Positions 15,173 to 24,787 are shown, counted from the first letter of the stretch. The stretch is 50,098 nt of DNA from Caulobacteraceae bacterium (GCA_947475875.1 CANJME010000018.1:1-50098), one strand, 5' to 3'. Notes: generated by a model from the sequence alone, not told the origin. Translations and numbers: made by a program.

Positions 15173-17806
15173 ATGCTTGAGAAGACCTTCGATCCCGCCG
15201 CCGCCGAGCCGCGCCTTTACAAAGCGTGGGAAGCCTCGGGCGCGTTCTCGCCTTCAGGCGCGGACAAGACCTTCTCCATGGTCATCCCGCCGCCGAACGT
15301 TACCGGCTCCTTGCACATCGGCCATGCGCTGAACAACACCCTGCAGGACGTGCTGGCCCGCTTCCACCGCATGAAGGGCGAGGCGGTGCTGTGGCTGCCC
15401 GGCACCGACCACGCCGGCATCGCCACCCAGATGGTCGTCGAGCGCCAGTTGGCCGCCGCGGGCAACATCAGCCGCCGCGACCTGGGCCGCGAGGATTTCG
15501 TCGCTAGGGTCTGGGAGTGGAAGGCACAGTCGGGCGGGACGATTGTCCGTCAGCTCCGCCGCCTGGGCTCTTCCTGCGACTGGAGCCGCGAGCGTTTCAC
15601 CCTCGATGAGGGCTTGTCGGTCGCTGTCCGCAAGGTGTTCGTCCAGCTCTACAAGGAAGGCCTGATCTATCGCGACAAGCGTCTGGTGAACTGGGACCCG
15701 CATTTCCAGACCGCCATCTCCGACCTCGAGGTCGAACAGCGCGAGGTCGACGGGCACTACTGGCACTTCGCCTATCCACTGACCGATGGGTCCGGCGAGA
15801 TCGTCATCGCCACCACCCGGCCCGAAACCATGCTGGGCGACACCGCCGTGGCGGTTCACCCCGACGATGAGCGCTACAAACACCTCATCGGCAAGACCGT
15901 GACCCTGCCGATCATGGGCCGCGAGATTCCTATCATCGCCGACGACTACGCCGATCCCGAAAAAGGCTCGGGCGCGGTGAAGATCACGCCGGCCCACGAC
16001 TTCAACGACTTTCAGGTCGGCAAGCGCCACAACCTGCCGGTCATCAACATCATGGACGCCTTCGGCAAGATCAACGAAGAGGGCGGCCCCTATGCCGGCT
16101 CCGACCGGTTCGCCTCGCGCAAGCAGATCGTTGAGCGCGCTGAGAACGAGGGCTGGCTGCGCAGCATCGAAAAGACCCGCCACGTGGTGCCGCACGGCGA
16201 TCGCTCCGGCGTGGTGGTCGAGCCGTGGCTGACCGATCAGTGGTACGTCGACGCGGCAACCCTGGCCCAGCCGGCCATCAAGGCAGTCGAAGACGGCCGC
16301 ACCGTCTTCGAACCGCGCAACTGGGAAAAAACCTACTTCGAATGGCTGCGCAACATCGAGCCCTGGTGCATCTCACGGCAATTGTGGTGGGGTCACCGCA
16401 TCCCCGCCTGGTGGGACGAAGATGGCAACGTCTATGTCGAGGAAACCCAATCCGCCGCCGTGGCCGCATCCGGCGGCAAGGCGCTGACCCAGGACGAGGA
16501 CGTTCTCGACACCTGGTTCTCCTCGGCCCTGTGGCCGTTCTCAACCATGGGCTGGCCGGAAGAGACGGAAGACCTCAAGCGCTTCTATCCCTCCCACACC
16601 CTGGTCACCGGCTTTGACATCATCTTTTTCTGGGTCGCCCGGATGATGATGATGGGACTGCACTTCATGGACGACGTGCCGTTCCGCCGGGTGTTCATCA
16701 ACGCCCTGGTGCGCGACGCCACCGGCGCCAAGATGAGCAAGTCCAAGGGCAATGTCATGGACCCGCTCGAGCTGGTCGACCGCTATGGCGCGGACGCCCT
16801 GCGCTTCACGCTGACTGCCATGTCGGGGCAGGGGCGTGACATTAAATTACAAGAGCAACGCATTGAAGGATATCGTAATTTTGGCACAAAATTGTGGAAT
16901 GCCGCCCGTTTTTCCCAGATGAACCATTGCACCCGCGTCGACGGCTTTGACCCCGGCGCGGCCAGGGAAACCATCAACCGCTGGATCCGCGGCGAGGCGG
17001 TGCGTGCTGCCGCCGAAGTCACCCGCGCCCTCGACGCCTGCGCCTTCGATGATGCGGCGAACACGCTCTACCGGTTCATCTGGAACGTCTATTGCGACTG
17101 GTACCTGGAGCTGGCCAAGCCGGTGTTCAATGGCGACGACGAAGCCGCCAAGGCCGAGACGCGCGCCATGACCGCCTGGACGCTCGATCTGATCCTCAAG
17201 CTGCTGCACCCGGTCAGCCCGTTTATCACCGAGGAGCTGTGGGAAAAACTCGCCGAGACTGGGCCGACCCGCAAAGGCCTTTTGATCAGTGAAGCCTGGC
17301 CTGACCTGCCGGCAGGCTGGACTGACCCTGCCGCCGACGCCGAAATTGGCTGGTTGATCGCCCTGGTCACCGAGGTCCGCTCGGTGCGCGCCGAGATGAA
17401 CATTCCCCCGGCCGCCAAGCTGCCGCTGACCCTCTCAAACGCTGGCGATGATACTCGCGCGCGGCTGACCCGGCACCGCAACCTGATCCTCACTTTGGCG
17501 CGGCTGGAATCCGCCACCGAAGGCGAGGCGCCCGCCGGCTCAGCGCCGTTCGTCATCGGAGAGGCCACAGGCGCCTTGCCGATCGCCGGCTACATCGACC
17601 TGGCCGCCGAACGCGCGCGCCTTTCCAAGGAAGTGGCCAACCTCACCGCCGAGATCGCGCGTACCTCCGGCAAGCTCGCCAATCCGGACTTCGTCGCCCG
17701 CGCGCCGGAAGAAGTGGTCGAGGAAAACCGCGAGAAATTGGCTGAAGCGGAAGCGGCGAAATCCCGCCTGGAGGCGGCCCTGAAGCGTATCGAGGCGGTG
17801 AGCTAG
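15173..17806 (+). CDS. valS: Valyl-tRNA synthetase
   Basis: This 877-residue class I synthetase charges tRNA-Val. It shows [16 protein letters not shown] (the HIGH motif) near residue 42, the editing domain with [17 protein letters not shown], the KMSKS motif in [10 protein letters not shown] near residue 525, the anticodon-binding helical domain, and the C-terminal coiled coil ([20 protein letters not shown]). Length and motifs are normal for the alphaproteobacterial form. A stretch of about 30 codons (16839-16935, encoding [20 protein letters not shown] and onward) uses AT-ending codons unlike the rest of the gene. Confidence 0.97.
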   Translation: MLEKTFDPAAAEPRLYKAWEASGAFSPSGADKTFSMVIPPPNVTGSLHIGHALNNTLQDVLARFHRMKGEAVLWLPGTDHAGIATQMVVERQLAAAGNISRRDLGREDFVARVWEWKAQSGGTIVRQLRRLGSSCDWSRERFTLDEGLSVAVRKVFVQLYKEGLIYRDKRLVNWDPHFQTAISDLEVEQREVDGHYWHFAYPLTDGSGEIVIATTRPETMLGDTAVAVHPDDERYKHLIGKTVTLPIMGREIPIIADDYADPEKGSGAVKITPAHDFNDFQVGKRHNLPVINIMDAFGKINEEGGPYAGSDRFASRKQIVERAENEGWLRSIEKTRHVVPHGDRSGVVVEPWLTDQWYVDAATLAQPAIKAVEDGRTVFEPRNWEKTYFEWLRNIEPWCISRQLWWGHRIPAWWDEDGNVYVEETQSAAVAASGGKALTQDEDVLDTWFSSALWPFSTMGWPEETEDLKRFYPSHTLVTGFDIIFFWVARMMMMGLHFMDDVPFRRVFINALVRDATGAKMSKSKGNVMDPLELVDRYGADALRFTLTAMSGQGRDIKLQEQRIEGYRNFGTKLWNAARFSQMNHCTRVDGFDPGAARETINRWIRGEAVRAAAEVTRALDACAFDDAANTLYRFIWNVYCDWYLELAKPVFNGDDEAAKAETRAMTAWTLDLILKLLHPVSPFITEELWEKLAETGPTRKGLLISEAWPDLPAGWTDPAADAEIGWLIALVTEVRSVRAEMNIPPAAKLPLTLSNAGDDTRARLTRHRNLILTLARLESATEGEAPAGSAPFVIGEATGALPIAGYIDLAAERARLSKEVANLTAEIARTSGKLANPDFVARAPEEVVEENREKLAEAEAAKSRLEAALKRIEAVS

Positions 17807-17815
17807 CCAGAAAAG

Positions 17816-17839
17816 CCGCCCGGCGTTTCCACCGGGCGG
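17816..17839. terminator. Hairpin between valS and the converging glycine-zipper gene
   Basis: CCGCCCGG (17816-17823) and CCGGGCGG (17832-17839) form perfect 8-bp arms around an 8-nt loop, 9 nt after the valS stop. It sits between converging genes and probably serves both. The minus-strand side is followed by CTTTTC. Confidence 0.55.
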
Positions 17840-17866
17840 GCAATCGTCTCGGGTTGGGGACCTCGA

Positions 17867-18487
17867 CTAGTCGACGATCTGGTAGTCACCGTTGCGGTCC
17901 TGGCAGACGTGGACCATCCGCTTGGAGATCGCGCCGTTCGGCATCTTCACCGCGTCCTCGACATAGGTGCACTGCGGCTTGGCGGCCCGCGGGGGGGCGC
18001 TGCGATAATCGACATCGTCGCGATAGTCGTAGCGCTGGTCGTCATAGCGCGGATCGTAGGCAGGGGCCGGTGGCGGGGGCGGAGCATAGCTGTAGGCGCG
18101 CGATGGCGGCGGCGGGGGCGGAGCCTGGACCTGAACCGGCTTGGGCTCGGGCGTGCAGGCCGCGGTGCTGGAACCGACGCTGGCTCCGACCATCGCGCCC
18201 AGCAGGCCGCCGAACAGGGCGCCCTGACCGCTGTCGCGGCGCTTGTTGACCAGGCTGTTGCCGATGATTGCGCCGGCGCCGGCGCCGATGACGCCGCCGG
18301 TGACAGCCCGGTTGGTCTTATCGCGCGAGCAGCCGTCATAGTAATACTGCCCGCTCTGGTCATAGGACGTGCCATAGGGTGGGTTGTACTGTGACTGGGC
18401 CAAGGCCATCCCCGGGGCGAGAGAGACGGCGGCCATGGCGGCCGCGGCCGTGGAGAGGATGGCGGACTTGAAGAACTGGGTTGTCAT
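17867..18487 (-). CDS. Secreted glycine-zipper (2TM) protein
   Basis: This 206-residue protein has a cleavable signal peptide (residues about 1-30, ending in APGMALAQ), then a glycine-zipper segment in two halves (GGVIGAGAGAIIGNSLV and ALFGGLLGAMVGASVG), a proline-rich run (PPPPPPSRAYSYAPPPPPAP) and a C-terminal domain with a Cys pair. Glycine-zipper proteins of this kind sit in the outer membrane or periplasm; precise function is unknown. ATG 18487 is chosen for its GGGAGC ribosome-binding site and signal peptide; an open extension upstream is antisense to the next gene. Confidence 0.8.
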   Translation of the reverse strand: MTTQFFKSAILSTAAAAMAAVSLAPGMALAQSQYNPPYGTSYDQSGQYYYDGCSRDKTNRAVTGGVIGAGAGAIIGNSLVNKRRDSGQGALFGGLLGAMVGASVGSSTAACTPEPKPVQVQAPPPPPPSRAYSYAPPPPPAPAYDPRYDDQRYDYRDDVDYRSAPPRAAKPQCTYVEDAVKMPNGAISKRMVHVCQDRNGDYQIVD

Positions 18488-18619
18488 TTCGGCGCTCCCT
18501 TGACGCGGAAACATGAAGTTGATGACCCCCCTATAACCGGCCCAAGCTGAACGGCAGGCAACAGCCGCGTTCATAGTCAGGCTTTTTGTCGAAAGGATGG
18601 TTCGCTGAGCGAACAGGAA

Positions 18620-19840
18620 GTGCAGATCGAGGCGGTGGGCGCGCAGGGCGATGGCCTGGCGGCCGGACCGGTGTTCGCGCCGCTCACCTTGCCCGGCGAG
18701 CGTGTGCGCCTGCGCCTGGAGGGTCAGCGCGGCGAATTGCTGGAAGTTCTCGAGGCCAGCCCTGACCGGATTGAGCCGGTCTGTCCGCACTTCGGGGCCT
18801 GCGGCGGCTGCGCGACGCAGCATTGGGCGGCCGAACCCTACCTCGCCTGGAAAGTCGATCAGATCCGCCTGGCGCTCTCCCGCGAGCGGCTGGAGGCCGA
18901 CTTTGCCCCCACCTACGCCGTCCCACCGGCCAGCCGCCGGCGCCTGGCGCTCCATGCCCGCCGGGGCAGGGGCGGGGCGGTCATCGGCTTCAAGGGCCGC
19001 CGCTCATGGGATCTGGTCGAAATCAATGTCTGCCCGGTTTCCGATCCCCGCCTGGTCGCAGCCTTTCCGGCCCTCAGAGCTCTGGCCGCGCCGTTTCTGG
19101 GCCATCCGAAATCGGCGCCCACCCTGCACGTCACCCTCACCGAGACCGGCCTCGACGTCGACATCACCGGCGTGGAGCGCAAAAGCGGCGGCCTGTCGGC
19201 CGACACCACCATGCGGGCCGGCGAGATCGCCGCGAAGGCTGACTTTGCCCGCGTGAGCCTGGCCGGGGATCTGATCTATCAGTCACGCCTGCCGATGGTC
19301 CGCTTCGGCCGAGCCATGGTCGCCCTGCCGGCCGGCGGCTTCCTGCAGGCCGTCGCCGCCGCCGAGGATGAAATGGCGCGCATCGCCCTTGAGGCGGCGA
19401 AGGGCGCCTCCCGCATCGCCGACCTCTATTGCGGGGCAGGCGCTTTCACCTTCCGCCTGGCCGAAATTGCGCCCGTGCACGCCGCCGACGCCTCGGCGCC
19501 CGCTATCGCCGCGCTGAAGGCCGCGATCGCCACCGCGCCGGGCCTGAAAGCCATCACCGCCGAGGCCCGCGATCTCGTCCGCCGCCCGGTGCTGTCATCC
19601 GAGCTCAAATCCGTCGACGTCGTCCTCTTCGACCCGCCGAGAGCCGGGGCCCTCGAACAAACCGGAGAAATAGCCCGCTCCAGAACCGCCCGCGTCATCG
19701 CGGTCTCCTGCAACCCGACCACCTTCGCGAGGGACGCGCGCGTGCTGGCCGATGCCGGTTTCAAACTGGAGCGCGTCCACTCCATCGACCAATTCCTGTG
19801 GTCACCCCACGTGGAGCTGGTGGGGGTGTTTTCGAGGTAG
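18620..19840 (+). CDS. RlmD/TrmA-family 23S rRNA or tRNA m5U methyltransferase
   Basis: This class I RNA methyltransferase of about 406 residues has a TRAM-like start, then an iron-sulfur cysteine set (C55, C61, C64, C138; PVCPHFGACGGC and VCPVSD), the AdoMet motif DLYCGAGAFTFRLAE, DPPRAG and the catalytic cysteine in VSCNPTTFARD. This matches RumA/RlmD-type enzymes that make 5-methyluridine using a 4Fe-4S cluster. The first start in frame is GTG 18620. A CTG at 18605, 7 nt after AAAGGA, would add MSEQE and resembles relatives better, so the true start may be a rare CTG. It is divergent from the glycine-zipper gene. Confidence 0.88.
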   Translation: MQIEAVGAQGDGLAAGPVFAPLTLPGERVRLRLEGQRGELLEVLEASPDRIEPVCPHFGACGGCATQHWAAEPYLAWKVDQIRLALSRERLEADFAPTYAVPPASRRRLALHARRGRGGAVIGFKGRRSWDLVEINVCPVSDPRLVAAFPALRALAAPFLGHPKSAPTLHVTLTETGLDVDITGVERKSGGLSADTTMRAGEIAAKADFARVSLAGDLIYQSRLPMVRFGRAMVALPAGGFLQAVAAAEDEMARIALEAAKGASRIADLYCGAGAFTFRLAEIAPVHAADASAPAIAALKAAIATAPGLKAITAEARDLVRRPVLSSELKSVDVVLFDPPRAGALEQTGEIARSRTARVIAVSCNPTTFARDARVLADAGFKLERVHSIDQFLWSPHVELVGVFSR

Positions 19841-19880
19841 GGGCCAAACGTTTAGCAACGGGCACGCCCTGACCGACGGC

Positions 19881-20352
19881 AATAAAACCACAAAGGCACA
19901 AAGGAAGATCAAGTTTCACGAGGCGGTCACTAGACCACCTTCCGGCGGATTCCTTGTTTGATTAGCGGAACATTGAAATTAATCAGGAAACCGAGCCTGT
20001 GGCCTGACAATTTCAGATAGGTCAACAACTGAGAGTCATGCACTGGCGTTAGTGCTTCCACGGCTTTGACTTCCACGACGACGGATTTGGCGACCAACAG
20101 ATCAACACGATATCCGGCTTCAAGCGTGAAACCTCTATAAACGACCGGCAGCGCAAGCTGCCGGTCAACGCGAAGGCTCCGCTGTTCAAGCTCTTTTGCC
20201 AGGCAGTGTTCGTAGGCCGACTCCAGCAAGCCGGGACCAAGCAACCTGTGAACAGCTAGTGCCGCATCAATCACCTGACGGCCAACCGTTTCTGTGGTTT
20301 CCATAATCGCTTCGTGAATCATGACCTTCCTTTGTGCCTTTGTGGTTTTATT
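19881..20352. repeat. Long inverted repeat pair around the GxxExxY gene
   Basis: The plus strand from 19881 and the minus strand from 20352 start with the same 27 bases (beginning AATAAAACCACAAAGGCACA) and stay about 80% alike for a further 20. The right copy holds the ribosome-binding site, ATG and first codons of the GxxExxY gene; the left copy abuts its stop codon and reads as a decayed version of the same 5' end pointing the other way. Sequence beyond 19881 and 20352 shows no similarity, so these are sharp edges. Confidence 0.8.
19930..20322 (-). CDS. GxxExxY protein (PD-(D/E)XK nuclease-like)
   Basis: This 130-residue protein carries the family signature GLLESAY (residues 31-37) and a PD-(D/E)XK-like core: D74 in YRVDLLV, E84 and K86 in VVVEVKAVE, then QLLTYLKL and GFLINFNV. 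These proteins are uncharacterised, often occur as many copies per genome, and may be small nucleases. The ATG at 20322 has an excellent AAGGAAGG ribosome-binding site that lies in a repeat arm. The gene lies alone between RlmD and the radical SAM gene and looks inserted as a cassette. Confidence 0.88.
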   Translation of the reverse strand: MIHEAIMETTETVGRQVIDAALAVHRLLGPGLLESAYEHCLAKELEQRSLRVDRQLALPVVYRGFTLEAGYRVDLLVAKSVVVEVKAVEALTPVHDSQLLTYLKLSGHRLGFLINFNVPLIKQGIRRKVV

Positions 20353-20384
20353 TCTCTCTTGCGGACGGAAGACCCGTCCGAGTC

Positions 20385-21467
20385 CTACCCAAACAAATCC
20401 ATCTGCCCGCCCTGACGGACCGGGACCTTGAACTGGGTCAGGTCCGCGCCCCGCGACTGCTGGTTCAGGCCGAACTTTCGGACCGCCACGCCAAACCGGG
20501 CTTTTAGCAGTTCCGCCACCGGGCCGGACCCGACCATGCGGCTGCCCCAGCGGGGGTCGTAGTCCTTGCCGCCGCGGGATTGGCGCACCAGGGACATCAC
20601 CCGCGAGGCCCGGTCCGGCCGGTTCTCCTCGAGCCATTCACGGAACAGATCCTTGATCTCCAGCGGCAAGCGCAGGGTCACATAGCCCGCTCCCCTGGCC
20701 CCGGCTTTCGCGGCGGCCTCGAGCACCGCCTCCATCTCGTGATCGTTGAGGCCGGGGATCGCCGGCGCGAACATCACGCTGACGGGCACGCCCGCTTCGG
20801 AGAGCCGCGCCACCGCCTCCAGCCGTTTGCCTGGCGTCGCCGCGCGCGGCTCCATGGCCCGCGCCAGGGCCCGATCCAGGGTGGTTATCGAGATCGCCAC
20901 GCTGGCCAGGTTCCGGGCCGCCATGCGCGACAGGATGTCGAGATCCCGCACGATCAGGTTCGACTTGGTGATCACTGACAGCGGGTGGCCGAACCGTTCC
21001 AGCACCTCCAGCACGCTGCGGGTGATCTTCAGCCGCCGTTCGGTCGGCTGATAGGGATCGGTGTTGCCGCCGATATGGACCCGCTCGGGCTTGTAGCCTT
21101 TCTTTGAGAGTTCGGCCTCCAGCAGCCGCGCCGCATCCGGCTTGAAGAACAGCCTGGTTTCGAAATCGAGGCCCGGCGACAGGCCCATGTAGGCGTGGCT
21201 CGGCCGCGCGTAACAATAGATGCAGCCATGCTCGCACCCCCGGTAGGGATTGATCGAGCGGTCAAAGCCGATGTCCGGGCTGTCGTTGCGCGACAGGATC
21301 GTACGGGCGTTTTCGCGGGCCAGCGAGGTGGTGAGTTTCTTCGGCTCGTCCTCTTCACCCCAGCCGTCGTCAAAGGCGTCCCGCGCCAGCATCTCGTAGC
21401 GACCGGTGGCGTTGGACACCGCGCCACGTCCGCGGACGACGCCGGGGCCGGGTTGGGACTTGTTCAT
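20385..21467 (-). CDS. PA0069-family radical SAM protein
   Basis: This protein of about 360 residues belongs to the PA0069 family of radical SAM enzymes related to spore photoproduct lyase. It shows the CxxxCxxC cluster motif in GCEHGCIYCYARPSH, preceded by SINPYRG, then KPERVHIGGNTDPYQPTERR and the ITKSNLIVRD segment. The cluster cysteines are intact. The reaction is unknown. ATG 21467 is preferred; a TTG directly before it is possible. It is divergent from the membrane protein gene at 21570. Confidence 0.9.
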   Translation of the reverse strand: MNKSQPGPGVVRGRGAVSNATGRYEMLARDAFDDGWGEEDEPKKLTTSLARENARTILSRNDSPDIGFDRSINPYRGCEHGCIYCYARPSHAYMGLSPGLDFETRLFFKPDAARLLEAELSKKGYKPERVHIGGNTDPYQPTERRLKITRSVLEVLERFGHPLSVITKSNLIVRDLDILSRMAARNLASVAISITTLDRALARAMEPRAATPGKRLEAVARLSEAGVPVSVMFAPAIPGLNDHEMEAVLEAAAKAGARGAGYVTLRLPLEIKDLFREWLEENRPDRASRVMSLVRQSRGGKDYDPRWGSRMVGSGPVAELLKARFGVAVRKFGLNQQSRGADLTQFKVPVRQGGQMDLFG

Positions 21468-21569
21468 CAACCGACACTAACACCCAGAAAGAACATAACA
21501 AGAACATTAAGAGTGGATTTTCCCATCCCCTGTAAAGCAGGGCGCGTTGATCTTCGAAGGACGAGCGAC

Positions 21570-22184
21570 ATGCGCATTGCCGAAAACAGCCCGGCCCGCC
21601 TAGTCCTGCGCGACCGGACCTGGTGGATTTCCGTTATCTGCCTGGCTGCGGGGGCGGTCCTGGTCGCCAATGTGCTCATCCGCGGGGAGGGCGAGGAACA
21701 GTATTTTGGCGCCGCCCTGTTCGCCCTGTTCGCCCTTTGCGGCGTGGCGTTCCTGCGCGCCACCGAGGTGGTCCTCGACCGGGGCGCCCGCAGCTGCGTC
21801 ATCCGCCGCCTGGATATCTGGCGATGGCAGGAGACGAGACTGAACTTTGGCCAGATCACCAATGTGCGGGTCGAGACCGGTCCCGGCCAGCGCGCGACCT
21901 CGCCAGAGACCTGCCGGCTGAGCCTTCTCACCCCAGGCGGACCCGTGCCTCTGACCGCCGCCTACGAGCCCGGCCTTGAGCGCTATGGCGCCATGCGCGA
22001 GGCCATCATGGATATGGTGTTCAAAACCAGTCCGAGACCCGCGGAGCCCGACCCCGTTGCAGCCCTGGTGGCCGAAGGCCGCATCATCGACGCCGTCGTG
22101 CTGCTGCGCAAACGCGAAAAGCTGGATCTGACGACCGCCCGGACTCGGGTTGCTGAAATTCAAAAGCGCGGGGCACCCGTGTAG
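21570..22184 (+). CDS. Membrane protein with an L7/L12-like C-terminal segment
   Basis: This 204-residue protein has two hydrophobic helices (about 19-38 and 48-65), then a beta-rich domain (VVLDRGARSCVIRRLDIWRW to TPGGPVPLTA), and a C-terminal helical tail DPVAALVAEGRIIDAVVLLR followed by LDLTTARTRVAE. The tail resembles the L7/L12 C-terminal fold (pattern xAIxLLRexxglxlxeAxxxV), which in small membrane proteins may mediate protein contacts. The ATG sits 8 nt after AAGGACG. No function is assigned. Confidence 0.7.
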   Translation: MRIAENSPARLVLRDRTWWISVICLAAGAVLVANVLIRGEGEEQYFGAALFALFALCGVAFLRATEVVLDRGARSCVIRRLDIWRWQETRLNFGQITNVRVETGPGQRATSPETCRLSLLTPGGPVPLTAAYEPGLERYGAMREAIMDMVFKTSPRPAEPDPVAALVAEGRIIDAVVLLRKREKLDLTTARTRVAEIQKRGAPV

Positions 22185-22239
22185 GGCAAACCCACCTCCC
22201 GCCTATCCCCGGCCGTCATTATCAACTACACGGCGCGCC

Positions 22240-24075
22240 ATGCTCCCCCAGTCTATCGACCCCACGCTGGCCACGGCGCTTTCCGCCCGTGGCTATGAGA
22301 CCCTGACCCCCGTTCAGACGGCCGTCCTCGAACCGCACACCGCCGGCCGCGACCTGCTGGTCTCGGCCCGCACCGGTTCGGGCAAGACCGTGGCCTATGG
22401 TTTGCTGCTCGCCGAGACCCTGCTGGGTCCGGAAAGCCGGCTCGTTCCCGCCGGCCCGCCCTCGGCCCTCGTCATCGCGCCCACCCGCGAACTGGCCATG
22501 CAGGTGCAGTCCGAGCTGCAATGGCTCTATGCCGGCGCCCGCGTCGTCTCCTGCGTCGGCGGCATGGACCCGCGCGCCGAACGGCGGGCGCTCGACAACG
22601 GCTGCCACATCGTCGTCGGCACGCCCGGCCGCCTGCGCGACCATCTGGAGCGGGGCGCCCTGCGCCTGGCCACCCTCGGCGCCGTCGTCCTCGACGAGGC
22701 CGACGAGATGCTCGACCTCGGCTTCAAGGAAGAGCTCGAGGAAATCCTGGACGCGTCACCCAAGTCCCGCCGCACCTTGCTGTTCTCCGCCACCCTGCCG
22801 CGCGCCATCGTCACCATGGCCGGAGCCTATCAGCGCGACGCCATGCGCCTGACCGTCGGGGCAGGGGAGGCCGCGGCCGGCGACATCGACTACCGCGCCG
22901 TGCGTATCGCCCCCAGCGAGGTGGAACTGGCCACCGTCAATGTCCTGCGCTTCTTCGATTCCAGCGCCGCCATCGTCTTCTGTTCGACCCGCGAGGCGGT
23001 GCGCAAACTGCACGCCAACCTGGTCGAGCGCGGTTTCAACGTGGTCGCCCTCTCGGGCGAACTCAGCCAGGCCGAGCGCACCCACGCTCTCCAGGCCCTG
23101 CGCGACCGCCGCGCCCGGGTGTGCGTCGCAACGGATGTCGCCGCGCGCGGCATCGACATTCCCGACCTTGACCTCGTCATCCACGCCGACCTGCCGGCCA
23201 ATCCGGATGTGCTGCAGCACCGCTCGGGCCGCACAGGCCGGGCCGGGCGCAAGGGCGTCTGCGTCATTCTCGTCCCGCACCCGCGCCGCCGCCGTGTCGA
23301 GCAGCTGCTGCGCACTGCCCGCATCGAAGCTGTCTGGCAGGGCGCGCCCACGGCCGAAGACATCCGCGCCCGCGACGAGGCCAAGCTGATCGAGGACGTC
23401 ATCCCCGCCGCCGACGCCAGCGAACAGGACGTGGCGCTCGCCTACTCCCTGATGGCCCAGCGCTCGCCCGAGGCCATCGCCGCGGCCTACATCCGCCTGG
23501 CCCGCGCCCGCATGCCGGCGCCTGAAGATCTGGCCGATTCAGAGCCGGAGCCGCGCGCCTACCAGCCGCCCAACGGCGTCGACCAGCGCGACGTCCCGCG
23601 ACCGGGCTTCGAAGACGCCGCCTGGTTCGCCATCGGCCTCGGCCGCAACAAGAATGCCGAGGCGCGCTGGATCCTGCCGATGATCTGCCGCCGGGGCCAC
23701 CTGACCAAGAGCGACATCGGCGCCATCCGCATCTTCGAACGCGAAACCCGCTTCCAGATCATCGCCACGGCCGTCGAGCGGTTCGAAGCGGCCCTGACCA
23801 AGGGCGACAGCGACGGCGGCAAAATCCACCGGCTCGATGACAACGAGCCCCCGCCCCAGCGCGACCGAAACACCTCCTCGTCCAGCCACCGCAAGGCCTA
23901 TGGCGCGCCAAGGGAAGAGGGCGCGCCGCCGCCGAAAAAGAAGTTCAAGCCAAAGTTCGCGCCGCCCGCCGGGGCGACCGCTGCCGACAAACCCGCCTGG
24001 CGCCCTGAAAGCGCCGACGGTCCGCCCGCGCCCTGGAAGAAAAAGAAGAAGTTCAAGGCGCGGAAGGCGAACTGA
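22240..24075 (+). CDS. DEAD-box RNA helicase with DbpA RNA-binding domain
   Basis: This 611-residue helicase has all core motifs: Q motif (GYETLTPVQTAVL), ARTGSGKT, PTRELAMQ, VGTPGRL, DEAD (VVLDEADEMLDLGF), SAT, ATDVAARGIDIPDL and HRSGRTGRAGRKG. A DbpA-type RNA-binding domain follows (about 450-530; DAAWFAIGLGRNKNAEARWI, FERETRFQIIA), as in helicases for ribosome assembly or cold adaptation. The last 70 residues are a basic, lysine-rich disordered tail ending KKKKKFKARKAN. It ends 3 nt before the converging TetR gene. Confidence 0.92.
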   Translation: MLPQSIDPTLATALSARGYETLTPVQTAVLEPHTAGRDLLVSARTGSGKTVAYGLLLAETLLGPESRLVPAGPPSALVIAPTRELAMQVQSELQWLYAGARVVSCVGGMDPRAERRALDNGCHIVVGTPGRLRDHLERGALRLATLGAVVLDEADEMLDLGFKEELEEILDASPKSRRTLLFSATLPRAIVTMAGAYQRDAMRLTVGAGEAAAGDIDYRAVRIAPSEVELATVNVLRFFDSSAAIVFCSTREAVRKLHANLVERGFNVVALSGELSQAERTHALQALRDRRARVCVATDVAARGIDIPDLDLVIHADLPANPDVLQHRSGRTGRAGRKGVCVILVPHPRRRRVEQLLRTARIEAVWQGAPTAEDIRARDEAKLIEDVIPAADASEQDVALAYSLMAQRSPEAIAAAYIRLARARMPAPEDLADSEPEPRAYQPPNGVDQRDVPRPGFEDAAWFAIGLGRNKNAEARWILPMICRRGHLTKSDIGAIRIFERETRFQIIATAVERFEAALTKGDSDGGKIHRLDDNEPPPQRDRNTSSSSHRKAYGAPREEGAPPPKKKFKPKFAPPAGATAADKPAWRPESADGPPAPWKKKKKFKARKAN

Positions 24076-24078
24076 CGC

Positions 24079-24687
24079 TCACCCCTCGGCGTACACCCGC
24101 CGCGCGATCAGCACCGCAGCCGCCTTCACCCTCTCCCAGTCGGCTTCCGACTGCAGAGGCACACCTGAAAAGCTGCCCGCCGCCGACGATGACAGCACCA
24201 GCTGCTGGACGGCCGCGATCAGGAAGATGTTGAGCGCCGGCGCGTCGAGGCCCGGCGGTGGGGCCAGGTCTCCTCGGGTATTGGCCATCCAGCGACCCAG
24301 CGCCATTCCACGCGCCGCCGTTAGCCGGGCGACAACCGGGGAGGGGCCGGCGATCTCCCAGGCGGCGATCTTCTGCACCAGCACATTGCCTCGCAGGGCT
24401 TCGAGGAACCCGAGGATCAGCCGTTCCACCAGTTCGGCATAGGTCGCCGGCGGCGACTCCGATGCCAGGCTGGATTCAAGCCAGCCCGCCAGATCGGCCC
24501 CGATGGCGTCCACCAGCCCGTCGAGGCCGCCGAAATAGCGATAGATCAGCTGCTTGTCGCAGCCGGCCCGGCGCGCGACGGCATTCACTCCAAATCCCTG
24601 AAACCCGTCTTCGGCCAGCACCTCGCGCGCTGCCGCGACAATGGAGGCTTCGGTGCGGGCGCGGTCGCGGCTACGGGACTCGGTCAT
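24079..24687 (-). CDS. TetR/AcrR-family transcriptional regulator
   Basis: This 202-residue repressor has the N-terminal TetR helix-turn-helix (ASIVAAAREVLAEDGFQG, then VNAVARRAGCDKQLIYRYFG, residues about 13-62) and a helical ligand-binding domain. It is divergent from a DUF4386 membrane protein gene, and the shared 100-bp promoter region carries three related palindromes that suit a TetR dimer. It probably represses both itself and the membrane protein, with release by an unknown small ligand. Confidence 0.9.
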   Translation of the reverse strand: MTESRSRDRARTEASIVAAAREVLAEDGFQGFGVNAVARRAGCDKQLIYRYFGGLDGLVDAIGADLAGWLESSLASESPPATYAELVERLILGFLEALRGNVLVQKIAAWEIAGPSPVVARLTAARGMALGRWMANTRGDLAPPPGLDAPALNIFLIAAVQQLVLSSSAAGSFSGVPLQSEADWERVKAAAVLIARRVYAEG

Positions 24688-24698
24688 GACAGTCCCTA

Positions 24699-24773
24699 TA
24701 TCACCGGCCGGTGATAAAAATAGGTTGACATGTCACTGCGCGGTGATAAATCTCATGTCACCAATCGGAGACA
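24699..24773. promoter_or_regulatory. Three TetR operator-like palindromes and the DUF4386 promoter
   Basis: Site 1 (24699-24716) is a perfect 18-bp palindrome, TATCACCGGCCGGTGATA. Site 2 (24733-24746) is TCAC-N6-GTGA. Site 3 (24758-24771) is TCAC-N6-GAGA. Site centres are 32 and 25 bp apart. TTGACA (24725-24730) with a -10-like TAAATC (24747-24752) is the likely rightward promoter, so site 2 lies between its -35 and -10 and site 1 is close to the TetR start codon. Confidence 0.75.
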
Positions 24774-24787
24774 TAAGGGGGCAACCA

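Noticed and set aside
18488-18955. Upstream extension of the glycine-zipper gene
   Set aside because: It is antisense to the RlmD-like gene and would bury the signal peptide inside the protein.
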